From Anderseniella sp963698275 (GTDB lineage: Bacteria > Pseudomonadota > Alphaproteobacteria > Rhizobiales > Aestuariivirgaceae), in contig CAVOQE010000001.1 of the NCBI GenBank assembly GCA_963698275.1, positions 868,001-932,000 on the forward strand: DNA of 64,000 bases. Direction: 5' to 3'. The notes under the pieces were generated by a model. It did no database searches. It was not told the origin of the DNA and saw only the letters and a program-made list of their open reading frames with translations. Both the position numbers and the translations under genes were made by a program. Positions 43,553 through 51,450 of this stretch are shown here, one piece after another (the stretch's first letter is position 1; each line of letters opens with the position of its first letter).

Positions 43553-44439
43553 CGCACGAGAAACGAAACAATTTCTTCTGTTACAGCAGTTGGAGATTGT
43601 CGCTGCGGGAAGTGACCGACACCGGGCAACAGAGCGCGGCGATAATATGCAGTGAACAGGTCTTCTTTGCCTTCCGACGTTTCTTGCAGCACACATGGAT
43701 CGCCACCGCCGTGCAGCACGAGAGTCGGCACGTGGATCGTCGGGTCCGCTGCAAGCCTTGCCTCCATGTCTGCACAGGACGGATCCATCGCAGCCAGCCC
43801 CCAGCGCGAGCGATAGTAGTGTAGAACAATGTCGGGCCAGTCGTCGTTCTCGAAAGATTGAGCTGTTGCACGGAATTCCGTTTCGGAAACTGTCCAACCG
43901 GGATTCCAGATTGTCCAGATATGTCTGGTGAACGCGATTTTCTCCTGGCCAACCAATGCTTCCCCTCGGGGCAGCCCCAGAACCCATTGATACCAGAAGC
44001 TTTGTGTCTGCCCCATGGAGAGAGCTTGATCCACAGCGACGTTGCCCCATCCAATCGAGAGCGCCACGCATTTTTCAACGCGCTCGGGTGCCAAACATGC
44101 GCAGACATAGGCTGCCCGCGCACCCCAGTCATGTCCGACGACCGCGAACCGATCAAGCCCGAGGCTATCGGCAAGTTGCAGGGCATCGCGTGCAAGTGCT
44201 GAGGGTTGCCCCGACCTCATCGCTGCGCTCTCTCGGAAACGTGTCTGCCCGTAACCGCGGAGAAATGGAACGACAGTTCGAAATCCGGCCTCATGCAGAC
44301 CTGGCAACAGACGATCCCACGTTCGCGGATCATCTGGCCATCCATGCAGCAAAATCACAGGTTTGCCGTCGCAAGGACCTGCCTCTTCCACGGCTACATC
44401 CAACAATGGTGTGGCTATCAGCCGGCTGGTGGCTTGCAT
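43549..44439 (-). CDS. alpha/beta hydrolase, epoxide-hydrolase-like
   Basis: 296 residues from ATG 44439. Oxyanion block LLHGWPDDPRTWD, nucleophile elbow GHDWGARAA with Asp104, catalytic acid near GGDPCVL and base His in GVGHFPQRQSP. An Asp nucleophile with HGWP is the epoxide hydrolase/haloalkane dehalogenase branch rather than a serine esterase. The TAG stop comes from the end of a repeat remnant (copy C), so the original C-terminus may have been changed by that insertion. It is convergent with the FAD oxidoreductase gene. Confidence 0.8.
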   Translation of the reverse strand: MQATSRLIATPLLDVAVEEAGPCDGKPVILLHGWPDDPRTWDRLLPGLHEAGFRTVVPFLRGYGQTRFRESAAMRSGQPSALARDALQLADSLGLDRFAVVGHDWGARAAYVCACLAPERVEKCVALSIGWGNVAVDQALSMGQTQSFWYQWVLGLPRGEALVGQEKIAFTRHIWTIWNPGWTVSETEFRATAQSFENDDWPDIVLHYYRSRWGLAAMDPSCADMEARLAADPTIHVPTLVLHGGGDPCVLQETSEGKEDLFTAYYRRALLPGVGHFPQRQSPTAVTEEIVSFLVR

Positions 44440-44603
44440 GAAATGGAAAATCCCGATTGACGCATGGCGCCGTTATAGTACGGATGCAAATCAATAACAT
44501 CTTTCAACGTCTGCTCAAGGTCGATAGCGTTCTCTAACAGGTCAAGATCTGGCTGCGCTGTCCTGAGCGGAATAGGCTCAAAGCGGTCGTTGTGCCTCCT
44601 CGA
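44418..44603 (-). other. unexplained open frame upstream of the hydrolase, no start codon
   Basis: After a TGA at 44604-44606 a frame of about 61 codons stays open and reads as protein-like sequence (FEPIPLRTAQPDLDLLENAI, then LEQTLKDVIDLHPYYNGAM), overlapping the first codons of the hydrolase in another frame. There is no plausible start codon. It may be the tail of a deleted gene. I do not recognise it. Confidence 0.25.
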
Positions 44604-44619
44604 TCAATGACCCCTGATC

Positions 44620-45159
44620 CTAGAGTATCGTCTTCCAGTTGTGATGACCGGCGGCCTGCAGCGCTTGGATGCCTGCCTGCCTGGCCGGGCGATGATCTTC
44701 AGTATCCGGTTTGAATGCTACCGCCTTAAAGGCTGCCATCACTTGCGGGTCAAAGCTGTTTTCTGTGGCGCCTGCAATGCACAGGGCCAGATACCAGTCA
44801 AAGGGTATCAGGGCATGGTCATGGCGTTGCGGCATGTAGGTTGCGGTTGAAATCAGGTTGCCGTCACCAGCCATTGTCACCTGAAAATCATCGTGCCGGG
44901 TATAGCCGTGACCCACTCCTTCAATCCGGTCCAGCACCGGCATGTCATCTGCTGCGAGTTCATAGACAACACCGGGCTGAACCGCACCTTGACGCTGTAC
45001 CAGTCCGGCCTTGCCGGAGCCATCACCGCCCGGTTTGGTGAAACTGACCGTCCAGCCGGCAGTCATTGCAACACCAACGACACGTGCAGACGGGCAGCGG
45101 GCCGTCAGGCGGGTGGACAGAAGATTGGAGCCATAGGCGAAGTACAGACGGGTATGCAT
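44620..45159 (-). CDS. gamma-glutamylcyclotransferase (GGCT/AIG2-like) family protein
   Basis: 179 residues from ATG 45159. The family signature YFAYGSNLL starts at residue 6 and is followed by the beta-barrel strands GVAMTAGWTVSFTKPGGDGSGKAGLV and GVVYELAADDMPVLDRIEGVGHGYTRHDDFQV, in which DRIEGVGHGYTR contains the catalytic Glu region. The last part (IPFDWYLALCIAGA) is typical of the GGCT-like fold. Members cyclise gamma-glutamyl amines or amides to 5-oxoproline. In this neighbourhood of amine oxidase and amidase genes a role in gamma-glutamyl intermediates is possible but unproven. Confidence 0.8.
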   Translation of the reverse strand: MHTRLYFAYGSNLLSTRLTARCPSARVVGVAMTAGWTVSFTKPGGDGSGKAGLVQRQGAVQPGVVYELAADDMPVLDRIEGVGHGYTRHDDFQVTMAGDGNLISTATYMPQRHDHALIPFDWYLALCIAGATENSFDPQVMAAFKAVAFKPDTEDHRPARQAGIQALQAAGHHNWKTIL

Positions 45160-45237
45160 CAAACGGGCCTTGCCGGTGTTTCACAGATAGTGCCATGCTG
45201 CCAGCACCACGGGCTTTGAACAACAGGGAATGCATAC

Positions 45238-46593
45238 ATGATTGTCGAAACACTGGAAGGACTCGCCTCACAACTTCAAAACGGCAAGACCACTTCGCGG
45301 GACCTGACAGAGGCCTGCCTGGCGCGCATTGAGGATGATGCCGGAGAGGGTGCCCGGGTTTTCCTGTCTACTGATGTTGAAGGCGCGATTGCGACTGCGG
45401 ATTTCATGGATGCGCGCCGCCGTGCGGGCAGGGCGCCATCGCCTTATGCCGGTATTCCCATATCGCTGAAGGACCTGTTCGATGTGGCAGGCGAAGTCAC
45501 TGCTGCAGGCTCGACCATCTTGCGCAGCAGCGAACCGGTGACGGTGGATGCAACTTGTGTGGCGCGGCTGCGGGCAGCGGGCTTTGTATTTCTGGGTAGG
45601 ACCAACATGACCGAATTCGCCTATTCGGGTGTGGGGATAAACCCGCATTACGGCACGCCGAAATCCGTCTGGGACCGGGCGCACGGACGCATTCCCGGCG
45701 GGTCGTCGTCCGGGGCCGCAGTGTCTGTGGCCGACGGCATGGCCTATATGGGACTGGGGACAGATACCGGCGGGTCGTGCCGCGTGCCGGCCGCTTTCAA
45801 CTCCATCACCGGATACAAGTCATCGACGGGCCGGGTTCCCAGAGACGGCGTGTTTCCGCTGTCGGATACGCTGGACACGGTCGGTCCGCTGGCCAATTCG
45901 GTGCAATGCTGTTCAGTCATTGATGCCTTGATGGCCGGTGACCGGACAGGCAGTCTGCTTGCCCGGGATCCGGCAACCTTGCGTTTCGGCATTCTGCAGC
46001 ATGTGGCGATGGATGCCATGGACCCGGAAGTGGCGACCGCATTTGATGCAGCCGTCAAGACACTCGGCAGGGCAGGCATTGTGTTTTCGGAAGTGCCGTT
46101 CCCGGACCTGACCGAGTTGCCGAGCCTGAACGCCAAGGGCGGAATTTCAGCAGCCGAAGCCATGGATGTGCATGCCGACATGCTGGAACGCCATGGCGAC
46201 GAGTACCATCACATGGTGCGCACCCGCATCCTGTCCGGCCTAAATGTCACCGGGCCTGAACTGGTTGCACACTACCGGCGGCGCAAGGAGATGATCGCGA
46301 AATTCGCCCGCCTGTGTTCCGGCCTTGACGGGTTCATTCTGCCGACCGTGCCGATATTGCCGCCGCTGATCTCGGAAGTTGAAAAGGATGAGCGCTATGG
46401 CCCGCTGAACTTCCTGTGCCTGCGCAACACATTCCTCGGCAACTTCCTCGACAGTTGCGCGATATCCGTGCCGATGACGGCGCGTGGCGAGGCACCTGCC
46501 GGTATCATGATCATGCGCCTGCATGGCCAGGACACCGAACTGTTCAATGCGGCCGCAGCCGTTGAAGCCATCCTTAAGAAGGCGTTGTCATGA
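45238..46593 (+). CDS. amidase (amidase-signature family)
   Basis: 451 residues from ATG 45238. The Ser-cisSer-Lys triad is visible: Lys78 (GIPISLKDLFDV), the cis-Ser in IPGGSSSGAAVSVA (residues 156-158) and nucleophile Ser180 in GLGTDTGGSCRVPAAF. The usual N-terminal helix (SRDLTEACLARIE) and the C-terminal ILPTVPILPP are present. It hydrolyses an amide, substrate unknown. Its TGA overlaps the ATG of the Ldh2-like reductase at 46590 (ATGA), so the two are translationally coupled and probably consecutive in one pathway. Confidence 0.9.
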   Translation: MIVETLEGLASQLQNGKTTSRDLTEACLARIEDDAGEGARVFLSTDVEGAIATADFMDARRRAGRAPSPYAGIPISLKDLFDVAGEVTAAGSTILRSSEPVTVDATCVARLRAAGFVFLGRTNMTEFAYSGVGINPHYGTPKSVWDRAHGRIPGGSSSGAAVSVADGMAYMGLGTDTGGSCRVPAAFNSITGYKSSTGRVPRDGVFPLSDTLDTVGPLANSVQCCSVIDALMAGDRTGSLLARDPATLRFGILQHVAMDAMDPEVATAFDAAVKTLGRAGIVFSEVPFPDLTELPSLNAKGGISAAEAMDVHADMLERHGDEYHHMVRTRILSGLNVTGPELVAHYRRRKEMIAKFARLCSGLDGFILPTVPILPPLISEVEKDERYGPLNFLCLRNTFLGNFLDSCAISVPMTARGEAPAGIMIMRLHGQDTELFNAAAAVEAILKKALS

Positions 46594-47600
46594 AAACCGA
46601 AACCATCAGGCTGATCGATCTGCGCACGGTGTGCATCAAGGCATTGAAAGCCGCCGGTTGCGATGATGCAAACGCCGATGCGATTTCCGGCACGGTATGT
46701 GCGGCAGAGCGCGATCACTGCCACAGCCATGGAATTTTACGGATGCCGGGCTATCTGAAATCCTTCGCCGGCGGCAAGGCCAATCCAACCGCCACGCCAA
46801 CATGGGAAAAGACCGCGCCAGGGGTCATTCGCGGCGATGGCGACAACGGCTTTGCGCCCTTGTCGCTGAACATGATGGCAGGCGATGTCGGTGACCTGGC
46901 GAAACAGCAGGGCGTTGCCTGTCTGGCGCTGACCAACATGCATCATTTTGCGGCGCTGTGGCCTGAAATGGAGCTGATGACACAGCAGGGGCTGGTGGCG
47001 ATGACCATGACGTCCGCATTCCCGATCGTCCCGCCGCCGGGCGGTGCAAAGCCGTTGTTCGGCACCAACCCGATTGCGTTCGGATGGCCACGCAATAATG
47101 GCGAGGCGGTGATTTTCGACATGGCCACGGCTGCCAGGGCGCATGGCGAGATTCTCATGGCAGCGCGCGAGGGCAAGCAATTGCCGCCCGGCACCATTAT
47201 CGACAAGTACGGCAATCCATCGACCAATCCGGAAGATGTTCATGGCGGGGCTATCCTCGCCTTTGGCGGCGCCAAGGGTGCGCTGGTATCGATGATGGTA
47301 GAGCTGATGGCAGGCGCACTGATGGGCGAGCCGTTCAGCTTTGAAACAGCCAAGAAGGTCGAGCCTGACGGGCTGGCCAACCGGGGCGGGCAATTGATCA
47401 TTGCCATTGATCCTGCACGGTTCGGTGACGCGAGCGGATGGGCCACACATGCAGAAGCCCTGTTTGCCGAGATGATCAAGCAGGAAGGGGTGCGTATGCC
47501 CAGCCGGCGGCGCTACGAAGCGCGCCGCATGACCGAGGTCAGCGGTTCTGTCGATGTGGCGTCTGATCTGCTGGGGCAGGTCAAGACGGCGGCGGGGTGA
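46590..47600 (+). CDS. Ldh2/malate-lactate dehydrogenase family oxidoreductase
   Basis: 336 residues from ATG 46590. Family signatures: N-terminal helix ISGTVCAAERDHCHSHGILR (with conserved His-Ser-His), GDNGFAPLS, ALTNMHHFAALWPEME, MTMTSAFPIVPPPGGAKPLFGTNPIAFGWPR and VIFDMATAARAHGEI, then GGAKGALVSMMVELMAGALMG. This NAD(P)-dependent fold includes malate, ureidoglycolate and Delta1-piperideine-2-carboxylate/Delta1-pyrroline-2-carboxylate reductases. Beside the amine oxidase, amidase and an amino-acid importer, the cyclic-imine reductase function is attractive, but the substrate cannot be fixed from sequence. Confidence 0.85.
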   Translation: MKTETIRLIDLRTVCIKALKAAGCDDANADAISGTVCAAERDHCHSHGILRMPGYLKSFAGGKANPTATPTWEKTAPGVIRGDGDNGFAPLSLNMMAGDVGDLAKQQGVACLALTNMHHFAALWPEMELMTQQGLVAMTMTSAFPIVPPPGGAKPLFGTNPIAFGWPRNNGEAVIFDMATAARAHGEILMAAREGKQLPPGTIIDKYGNPSTNPEDVHGGAILAFGGAKGALVSMMVELMAGALMGEPFSFETAKKVEPDGLANRGGQLIIAIDPARFGDASGWATHAEALFAEMIKQEGVRMPSRRRYEARRMTEVSGSVDVASDLLGQVKTAAG

Positions 47601-47748
47601 TGCGGCTGCTGCAGCATGGCGTCGGGGTCGTGTTTCTCACCGCCAGCGAATGTGGAACACCGGTCAAACGCGTCAATCCAGATGAAAAATACTCCAGATG
47701 TGATCTTTCAAAAGGCTGTTCAACCGATCCGTTCCATGGAAGCTGGAA

Positions 47749-48501
47749 TTACAGGATCTGGCTCAGGAACTCCCTGGTGCGCGGATCGCTTGCCTTTTTG
47801 AAGAACGTCGCCGGGGGCCCGTGCTCGACGATGACGCCGCGGTCGGTGAAGTAGATGTGGTCTCCGATCTCCTTGGCAAAGCCCATCTCGTGGGTTACCA
47901 GCATGCAGGTCATGCCTTCGGCAGCGAGGTCCTTGATGGTGACCAGAACTTCCTTCACGGTTTCAGGATCAAGAGCTGCCGTGACCTCGTCAAACAGCAT
48001 GACGTCAGGGTTCATGGCGAGTGATCTTGCAATCGCCACGCGTTGCTGCTGGCCGCCCGACAGTTCTCCGGGATAGGCATTTTCCTTGCCTTCCAGCCGG
48101 ACCTTCCTGATCAGGCTGCGGGCGCGGGCCTCAACCTCCTCCGGTGATTGTTTCAACACCAGCAGCGGGGCCATCATGACGTTTTCTATCGCGGTCTTGT
48201 GCGGGAACAGGTTGTACTGCTGAAACACCATGCCGACTTTCTTGCGCAGCGCCAGTTTGTCGAGGTTGGGTGTGTTTACTTCCAGACCTTCGACCGTAAT
48301 GGAGCCGGACTGAATGTCATTGAGTGCATTGATGCAGCGAATTAGAGTGGATTTTCCAGAGCCTGAAGGTCCGATAATACAGATAACTTCACCCTTCATG
48401 ACGTCAAACGAAACGCCTTTTAGCACCTCAAGGTCGCCAAACGATTTATGGACGTCCTTTATGGACACGATTGGCTGGTCAGGAGTCCAGGTATCGGTCA
48501 T
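47749..48501 (-). CDS. polar amino-acid ABC transporter, ATP-binding protein
   Basis: 250 residues from ATG 48501. Walker A is GPSGSGKST (44-52), Q-loop MVFQQYNLFPH, signature LSGGQ (147-151), Walker B VMLFDE (167-172), and His204 in VTHEMGFAKEIGD. The sequence VFQQYNLFPHKTAIENVMMAPL is typical of the GlnQ/AatP (PAAT) branch. It powers the two permeases at 48513 and 49406. The gene is last in a four-gene operon beginning with the binding protein at 51121, and converges on the Ldh2-like gene. Confidence 0.95.
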   Translation of the reverse strand: MTDTWTPDQPIVSIKDVHKSFGDLEVLKGVSFDVMKGEVICIIGPSGSGKSTLIRCINALNDIQSGSITVEGLEVNTPNLDKLALRKKVGMVFQQYNLFPHKTAIENVMMAPLLVLKQSPEEVEARARSLIRKVRLEGKENAYPGELSGGQQQRVAIARSLAMNPDVMLFDEVTAALDPETVKEVLVTIKDLAAEGMTCMLVTHEMGFAKEIGDHIYFTDRGVIVEHGPPATFFKKASDPRTREFLSQIL

Positions 48502-48512
48502 GGGTCGAACTC

Positions 48513-49409
48513 CTATTGATTGACCGCAAAGCGGTTTTCAAGTTTGCGGGTCAACATGGCAATCGGGTAGCTGTAGATGAAGAACCACGACATCAACCAC
48601 AGGTACAGGGGGATCAGGTATTCACTGCGGCCTTCTGCGGCCAGCGCATCCTGGGTCAATCTCATTCCATCATTGACGCCGAGAATGGAGATCAGCGGCG
48701 TGGACATGGTTAAAATGCAGTACCAGTTCATCCATGGCGGGATCATGCGCTTGATGCACTGGGGCAATATGATGCGCCACATGGTCTGGGTCCGCGTGAA
48801 GGCAAGGCTTTCTGCAGAATCCCACTGACCTGTCGGAATGGATGCAATCGAGCCGCGCACGATCTCTGACACGTTGGCCATTATGGGCAGCGAGAGGGCG
48901 AAGGTTGCCTTTGCCCAGCCGGACACTTCGATACGGGTATCTCCAATGCGAATGAAGAACGGCAGCAGGAGCATGAAATAGAACAGCAGGACCAGCCAGG
49001 GAGAGTTGCGGAACAATTGCGTTATGGCCCACGAGCCGCGAGAGATGAAGCGGTTGGGCGAGACCTGGCCAAGACCGAGCCACAGCCCCATGAAGGTGCC
49101 AAGTGCCATGGCAATGAAACTGACAACGATGTTCAGAACGAAACCACCAAATTCGCCTTCCGGGCCAAACATCATCAAGGGTGTCCACTTGACCAGGGTT
49201 TGCCATACAGTCTGGCCTTGAGTGCTGACCATTTGGGCGGCAGCGCTGTCAATGAGTATCCACGAGATCAGCACCAGCGCCAGCGCGAGACCAAAGCGTC
49301 TGCTGGTGGCCAGGCCTGCCCAGTCGCGGGCATCCCACGTGGCGGCACCGGGTCTGAACGGCATCATCACGGGCAGGTCAGTGTTATTGCTGTCGAGAAC
49401 GGGTTTCAT
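48513..49409 (-). CDS. polar amino-acid ABC transporter permease (2)
   Basis: 298 residues from ATG 49409, which overlaps the stop of the other permease (ATGA). After a cytoplasmic N-terminus, helix FGLALALVLISWILIDSAAA and a periplasmic stretch, a PAAT-type permease domain of five helices follows: GGFVLNIVVSFIAMALGTFMGLWLGL, NSPWLVLLFYFMLLLPF, ATFALSLPIMANVSEIVRGSIASIPTGQWDSAESLAF and WRIILPQCIKRMIPPWMNWYC. The EIVRGSI...GQWDSAESLAF block is the EAA loop that docks the ATPase. The longer N-terminus is common to the HisM-like partner. Confidence 0.9.
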   Translation of the reverse strand: MKPVLDSNNTDLPVMMPFRPGAATWDARDWAGLATSRRFGLALALVLISWILIDSAAAQMVSTQGQTVWQTLVKWTPLMMFGPEGEFGGFVLNIVVSFIAMALGTFMGLWLGLGQVSPNRFISRGSWAITQLFRNSPWLVLLFYFMLLLPFFIRIGDTRIEVSGWAKATFALSLPIMANVSEIVRGSIASIPTGQWDSAESLAFTRTQTMWRIILPQCIKRMIPPWMNWYCILTMSTPLISILGVNDGMRLTQDALAAEGRSEYLIPLYLWLMSWFFIYSYPIAMLTRKLENRFAVNQ

Positions 49410-50143
49410 TGACCAAACCCCGGCACACGTATGGCTTTTTCCCAGCGATGCATCAGCCAGACAAGAACGCCGACAAGCACGATGTAAACCACCCATACAA
49501 CGTTCATCATTTCAGGAACATTGTACTCATCAGACCATATCTGGTTGGATATGTAGAGTGTCTCAGGGACGGCGATCGCATAAGCGACCGTAGTTGTCTT
49601 GACCAGATTGATAAGGTTGTTGTTCAACGCCGGCAGGCAGACGCGATAGGCCAGCGGAAAGGTAATGTAACGAAATATCTGGAACCGTGAATAGCCCAGT
49701 GCCTGGGCAGCCTCGGTGGTTGACTTCGGAACAGCCTCGATGCCGGCGCGGAAGATTTCGGTGTTGAAGGCGCCTGCGAAAAACGACAGCGCCATAACTG
49801 CCCATCCGTAACTGCTCATTATGCCGCCGCGAATGCCGAACAGTCCTGACAACGCGGAATCCACCGCGAAATAGAAAAAGTACAATTGAACCAGGGGCGG
49901 TGTGTTGCGGAAGAATGCAATGTAGCCGCTCATGATCCGGCGTACCCAGACCAGCGGTGACATCTGCAGCCATGCACCGGCAATGCCGATGACAATGCTT
50001 GCCAGAACGCACACAAAAGAAAGATGTATGGTTGTCCATACGCCTTTGAGAAAGCGCGTGCGGTCCAGTTCATCGTAAAAAATTGTGAGCTTTATCCCGT
50101 GTGCCTCTTTCAACCACAGAAACCACTCGGCAACCGTCTCCAA
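49406..50143 (-). CDS. polar amino-acid ABC transporter permease (1)
   Basis: 245 residues from ATG 50143. Five helices with the PAAT permease pattern: FLKGVWTTIHLSFVCVLASIVIGIAGAWLQM, SGYIAFFRNTPPLVQLYFFYFAV, and FFAGAFNTEIFRAGIEAVPKSTTEAAQALGYSRFQIFRYITFP, which contains the EAA docking loop, then ALNNNLINLVKTTTVAYAIAVPE. The TGA overlaps the ATG of the second permease. Between it and the upstream binding-protein gene lies a hairpin (50183-50216). Confidence 0.92.
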   Translation of the reverse strand: METVAEWFLWLKEAHGIKLTIFYDELDRTRFLKGVWTTIHLSFVCVLASIVIGIAGAWLQMSPLVWVRRIMSGYIAFFRNTPPLVQLYFFYFAVDSALSGLFGIRGGIMSSYGWAVMALSFFAGAFNTEIFRAGIEAVPKSTTEAAQALGYSRFQIFRYITFPLAYRVCLPALNNNLINLVKTTTVAYAIAVPETLYISNQIWSDEYNVPEMMNVVWVVYIVLVGVLVWLMHRWEKAIRVPGFGQ

Positions 50144-50182
50144 ACGCCCCTCCAGATCAGGGTTGATACCCTGAGAACAGAC

Positions 50183-50216
50183 GCGGAAGGCCCGGAATCA
50201 TTTCCAGGTCTTCCGC
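50183..50216 (-). promoter_or_regulatory. intercistronic hairpin between binding-protein and permease genes
   Basis: GCGGAAGGCC and GGTCTTCCGC form nearly complementary 10-base arms (one wobble) just after the binding-protein stop. This position usually stabilises the upstream mRNA so that the binding protein exceeds the permeases. Confidence 0.5.
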
Positions 50217-50230
50217 AAAGTGCTGCTGAA

Positions 50231-51121
50231 CTACTTGATTTCGCCTTCGTCGAGAACGTCGTCACAGACCTTGTCGCCTGCTTTGCATTTTTCGACCATA
50301 TCGGCGACCCACTTTGTTGCAGGAATACCCCACTTCTTTTCCCACTCGACAATCATGCCGGTCTTGTGCCAGTCGATGATGGCGGCGGACAGAGCCTTGC
50401 CAATGCCTTCGTTGACGTCTTCCTTGCGCACTGCAGCGCCCCACGGCACATCAGCCACAACCGGTGTGGAGATTGAATAGTCGGCCCATTTTTCAGGGTC
50501 GTTTACCTTGCGTGGAATGAAGGCGCTGTCATCATAGAGCCAGCCTACACAGCGGCCATCCAGCAAGGCGGCTTCAATTTCAGGCACACCCTTGAAAACA
50601 ATCATGTTGGCCTTGTTCTTTTCGCCCCATTCCTTGTTGTACCATGCGCCCTGGGTGCCGCATATGTTCTTGCCTTCGAGGTCTGGCCAGTCCTTGATGC
50701 CTGAGTCCTTGTGAGCAAACACAGCGACACCTGAAGAATAATAATTGGGTTGTACAATGCCAACGACTTCCCTGCGCTCGAGCTTGTCGGACATGGTCGC
50801 GATCATGAGGTCGATTTTACCTTGCTCAAGAAACTGCATGCGGTTGGACGCTACCGCTGCGACGAGTTCAACCTCGATTTCCTTGCCGGCCGCGTCGCCA
50901 ATGCGCTTGGCCAGGTCCTTGGCCATGTCAATTTCCATGCCAACAATGTTGCCTTGCGCATCGCGCATGCCCCATGGCGCATAGTCGGCTTTTGTGCCCA
51001 CGACCATTTTGCCACGTTCGATAATATCCTCAAGCGTTCCTGCGAGTGAGGCGTTGCTCGCGGCAAAGGCAGCTGCAGTGGCGATTGTTGCTGCCAGCGC
51101 AAGTTTGATAGATCTCAGCAT
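50231..51121 (-). CDS. polar amino-acid ABC transporter substrate-binding protein
   Basis: 296 residues from ATG 51121. The signal peptide (IKLALAATIATAAAFAASNASLA) is followed by SBP_bac_3: LEDIIERGKMVVGTKADYAPWGMRDAQGNIVGMEIDMAKDLAKRIG, LVAAVASNRMQFLEQGKIDLMIATMSDKLERREVVGIVQPNYYSSGVAVFA and DIDAALLDGR-like PEIEAALLDGRCVGWLYDD. Ligands of this family include polar amino acids, opines and hydroxyproline; Glu, aromatic and charged residues in the site cannot be read with confidence. It is the first gene of the importer operon, with a 225-base spacer to repeat copy D. Confidence 0.92.
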   Translation of the reverse strand: MLRSIKLALAATIATAAAFAASNASLAGTLEDIIERGKMVVGTKADYAPWGMRDAQGNIVGMEIDMAKDLAKRIGDAAGKEIEVELVAAVASNRMQFLEQGKIDLMIATMSDKLERREVVGIVQPNYYSSGVAVFAHKDSGIKDWPDLEGKNICGTQGAWYNKEWGEKNKANMIVFKGVPEIEAALLDGRCVGWLYDDSAFIPRKVNDPEKWADYSISTPVVADVPWGAAVRKEDVNEGIGKALSAAIIDWHKTGMIVEWEKKWGIPATKWVADMVEKCKAGDKVCDDVLDEGEIK

Positions 51122-51347
51122 TGCTTTTTCCCTGTTTTGGTTAGTTCTCTAGGCATGTATCTTGCTGCCTTTTTCCGGGGATTTCGATCTCTCCGAAGGT
51201 CCCGGGAGCTGAACTCTACGCCGGTGTAACTGAAATACGCAATAGCCCGGTCATTTCATGCCACAGCCTGTTTGTGCATCTGCTGCAGCTCTTCCAAAGT
51301 GCGGCCGGCCGCGATCGAAATTCGTCTGTATGCTGACCCGGCTCCTG
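51122..51347. other. leader of the ABC importer operon with a C-terminal coding remnant
   Basis: Nothing intact. On the minus strand a frame ending at TGA 51256-51258 reads like a protein tail (YRRISIAAGRTLEELQQMHK) back to about 51346, where it meets repeat copy D. It may be the remains of a gene once lying between the M19 dipeptidase and the importer. The importer promoter should also be here. Confidence 0.3.
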
Positions 51348-51450
51348 GAGCAACATGGGTTCAAGTGAACCCATAAAGTTGCTCGATCATTTTGAAAGCG
51401 ATCAGGTTTATGATTTTTGGTTGTTTCAACCAAAAATCATCCTGATCTAA
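51348..51450 (+). repeat. two-hairpin interspersed repeat, copy D
   Basis: GAGCAAC...GTTGCTC (51348-51384), linker ending TTTTGAAAGC, then GATCAG...CTGATC (51400-51447) whose inner arms ATGATTTTTGGTTG and CAACCAAAAATCAT pair perfectly although they differ from copies B and E. The last bases (GATCTA) give the TAG stop of the M19 gene on the minus strand. Confidence 0.88.

Noticed and set aside
51251..51433. Similar short peptides translated at 51251-51433 and 61830-62045
   Set aside because: The similarity comes entirely from the shared repeat element, not from a gene family.
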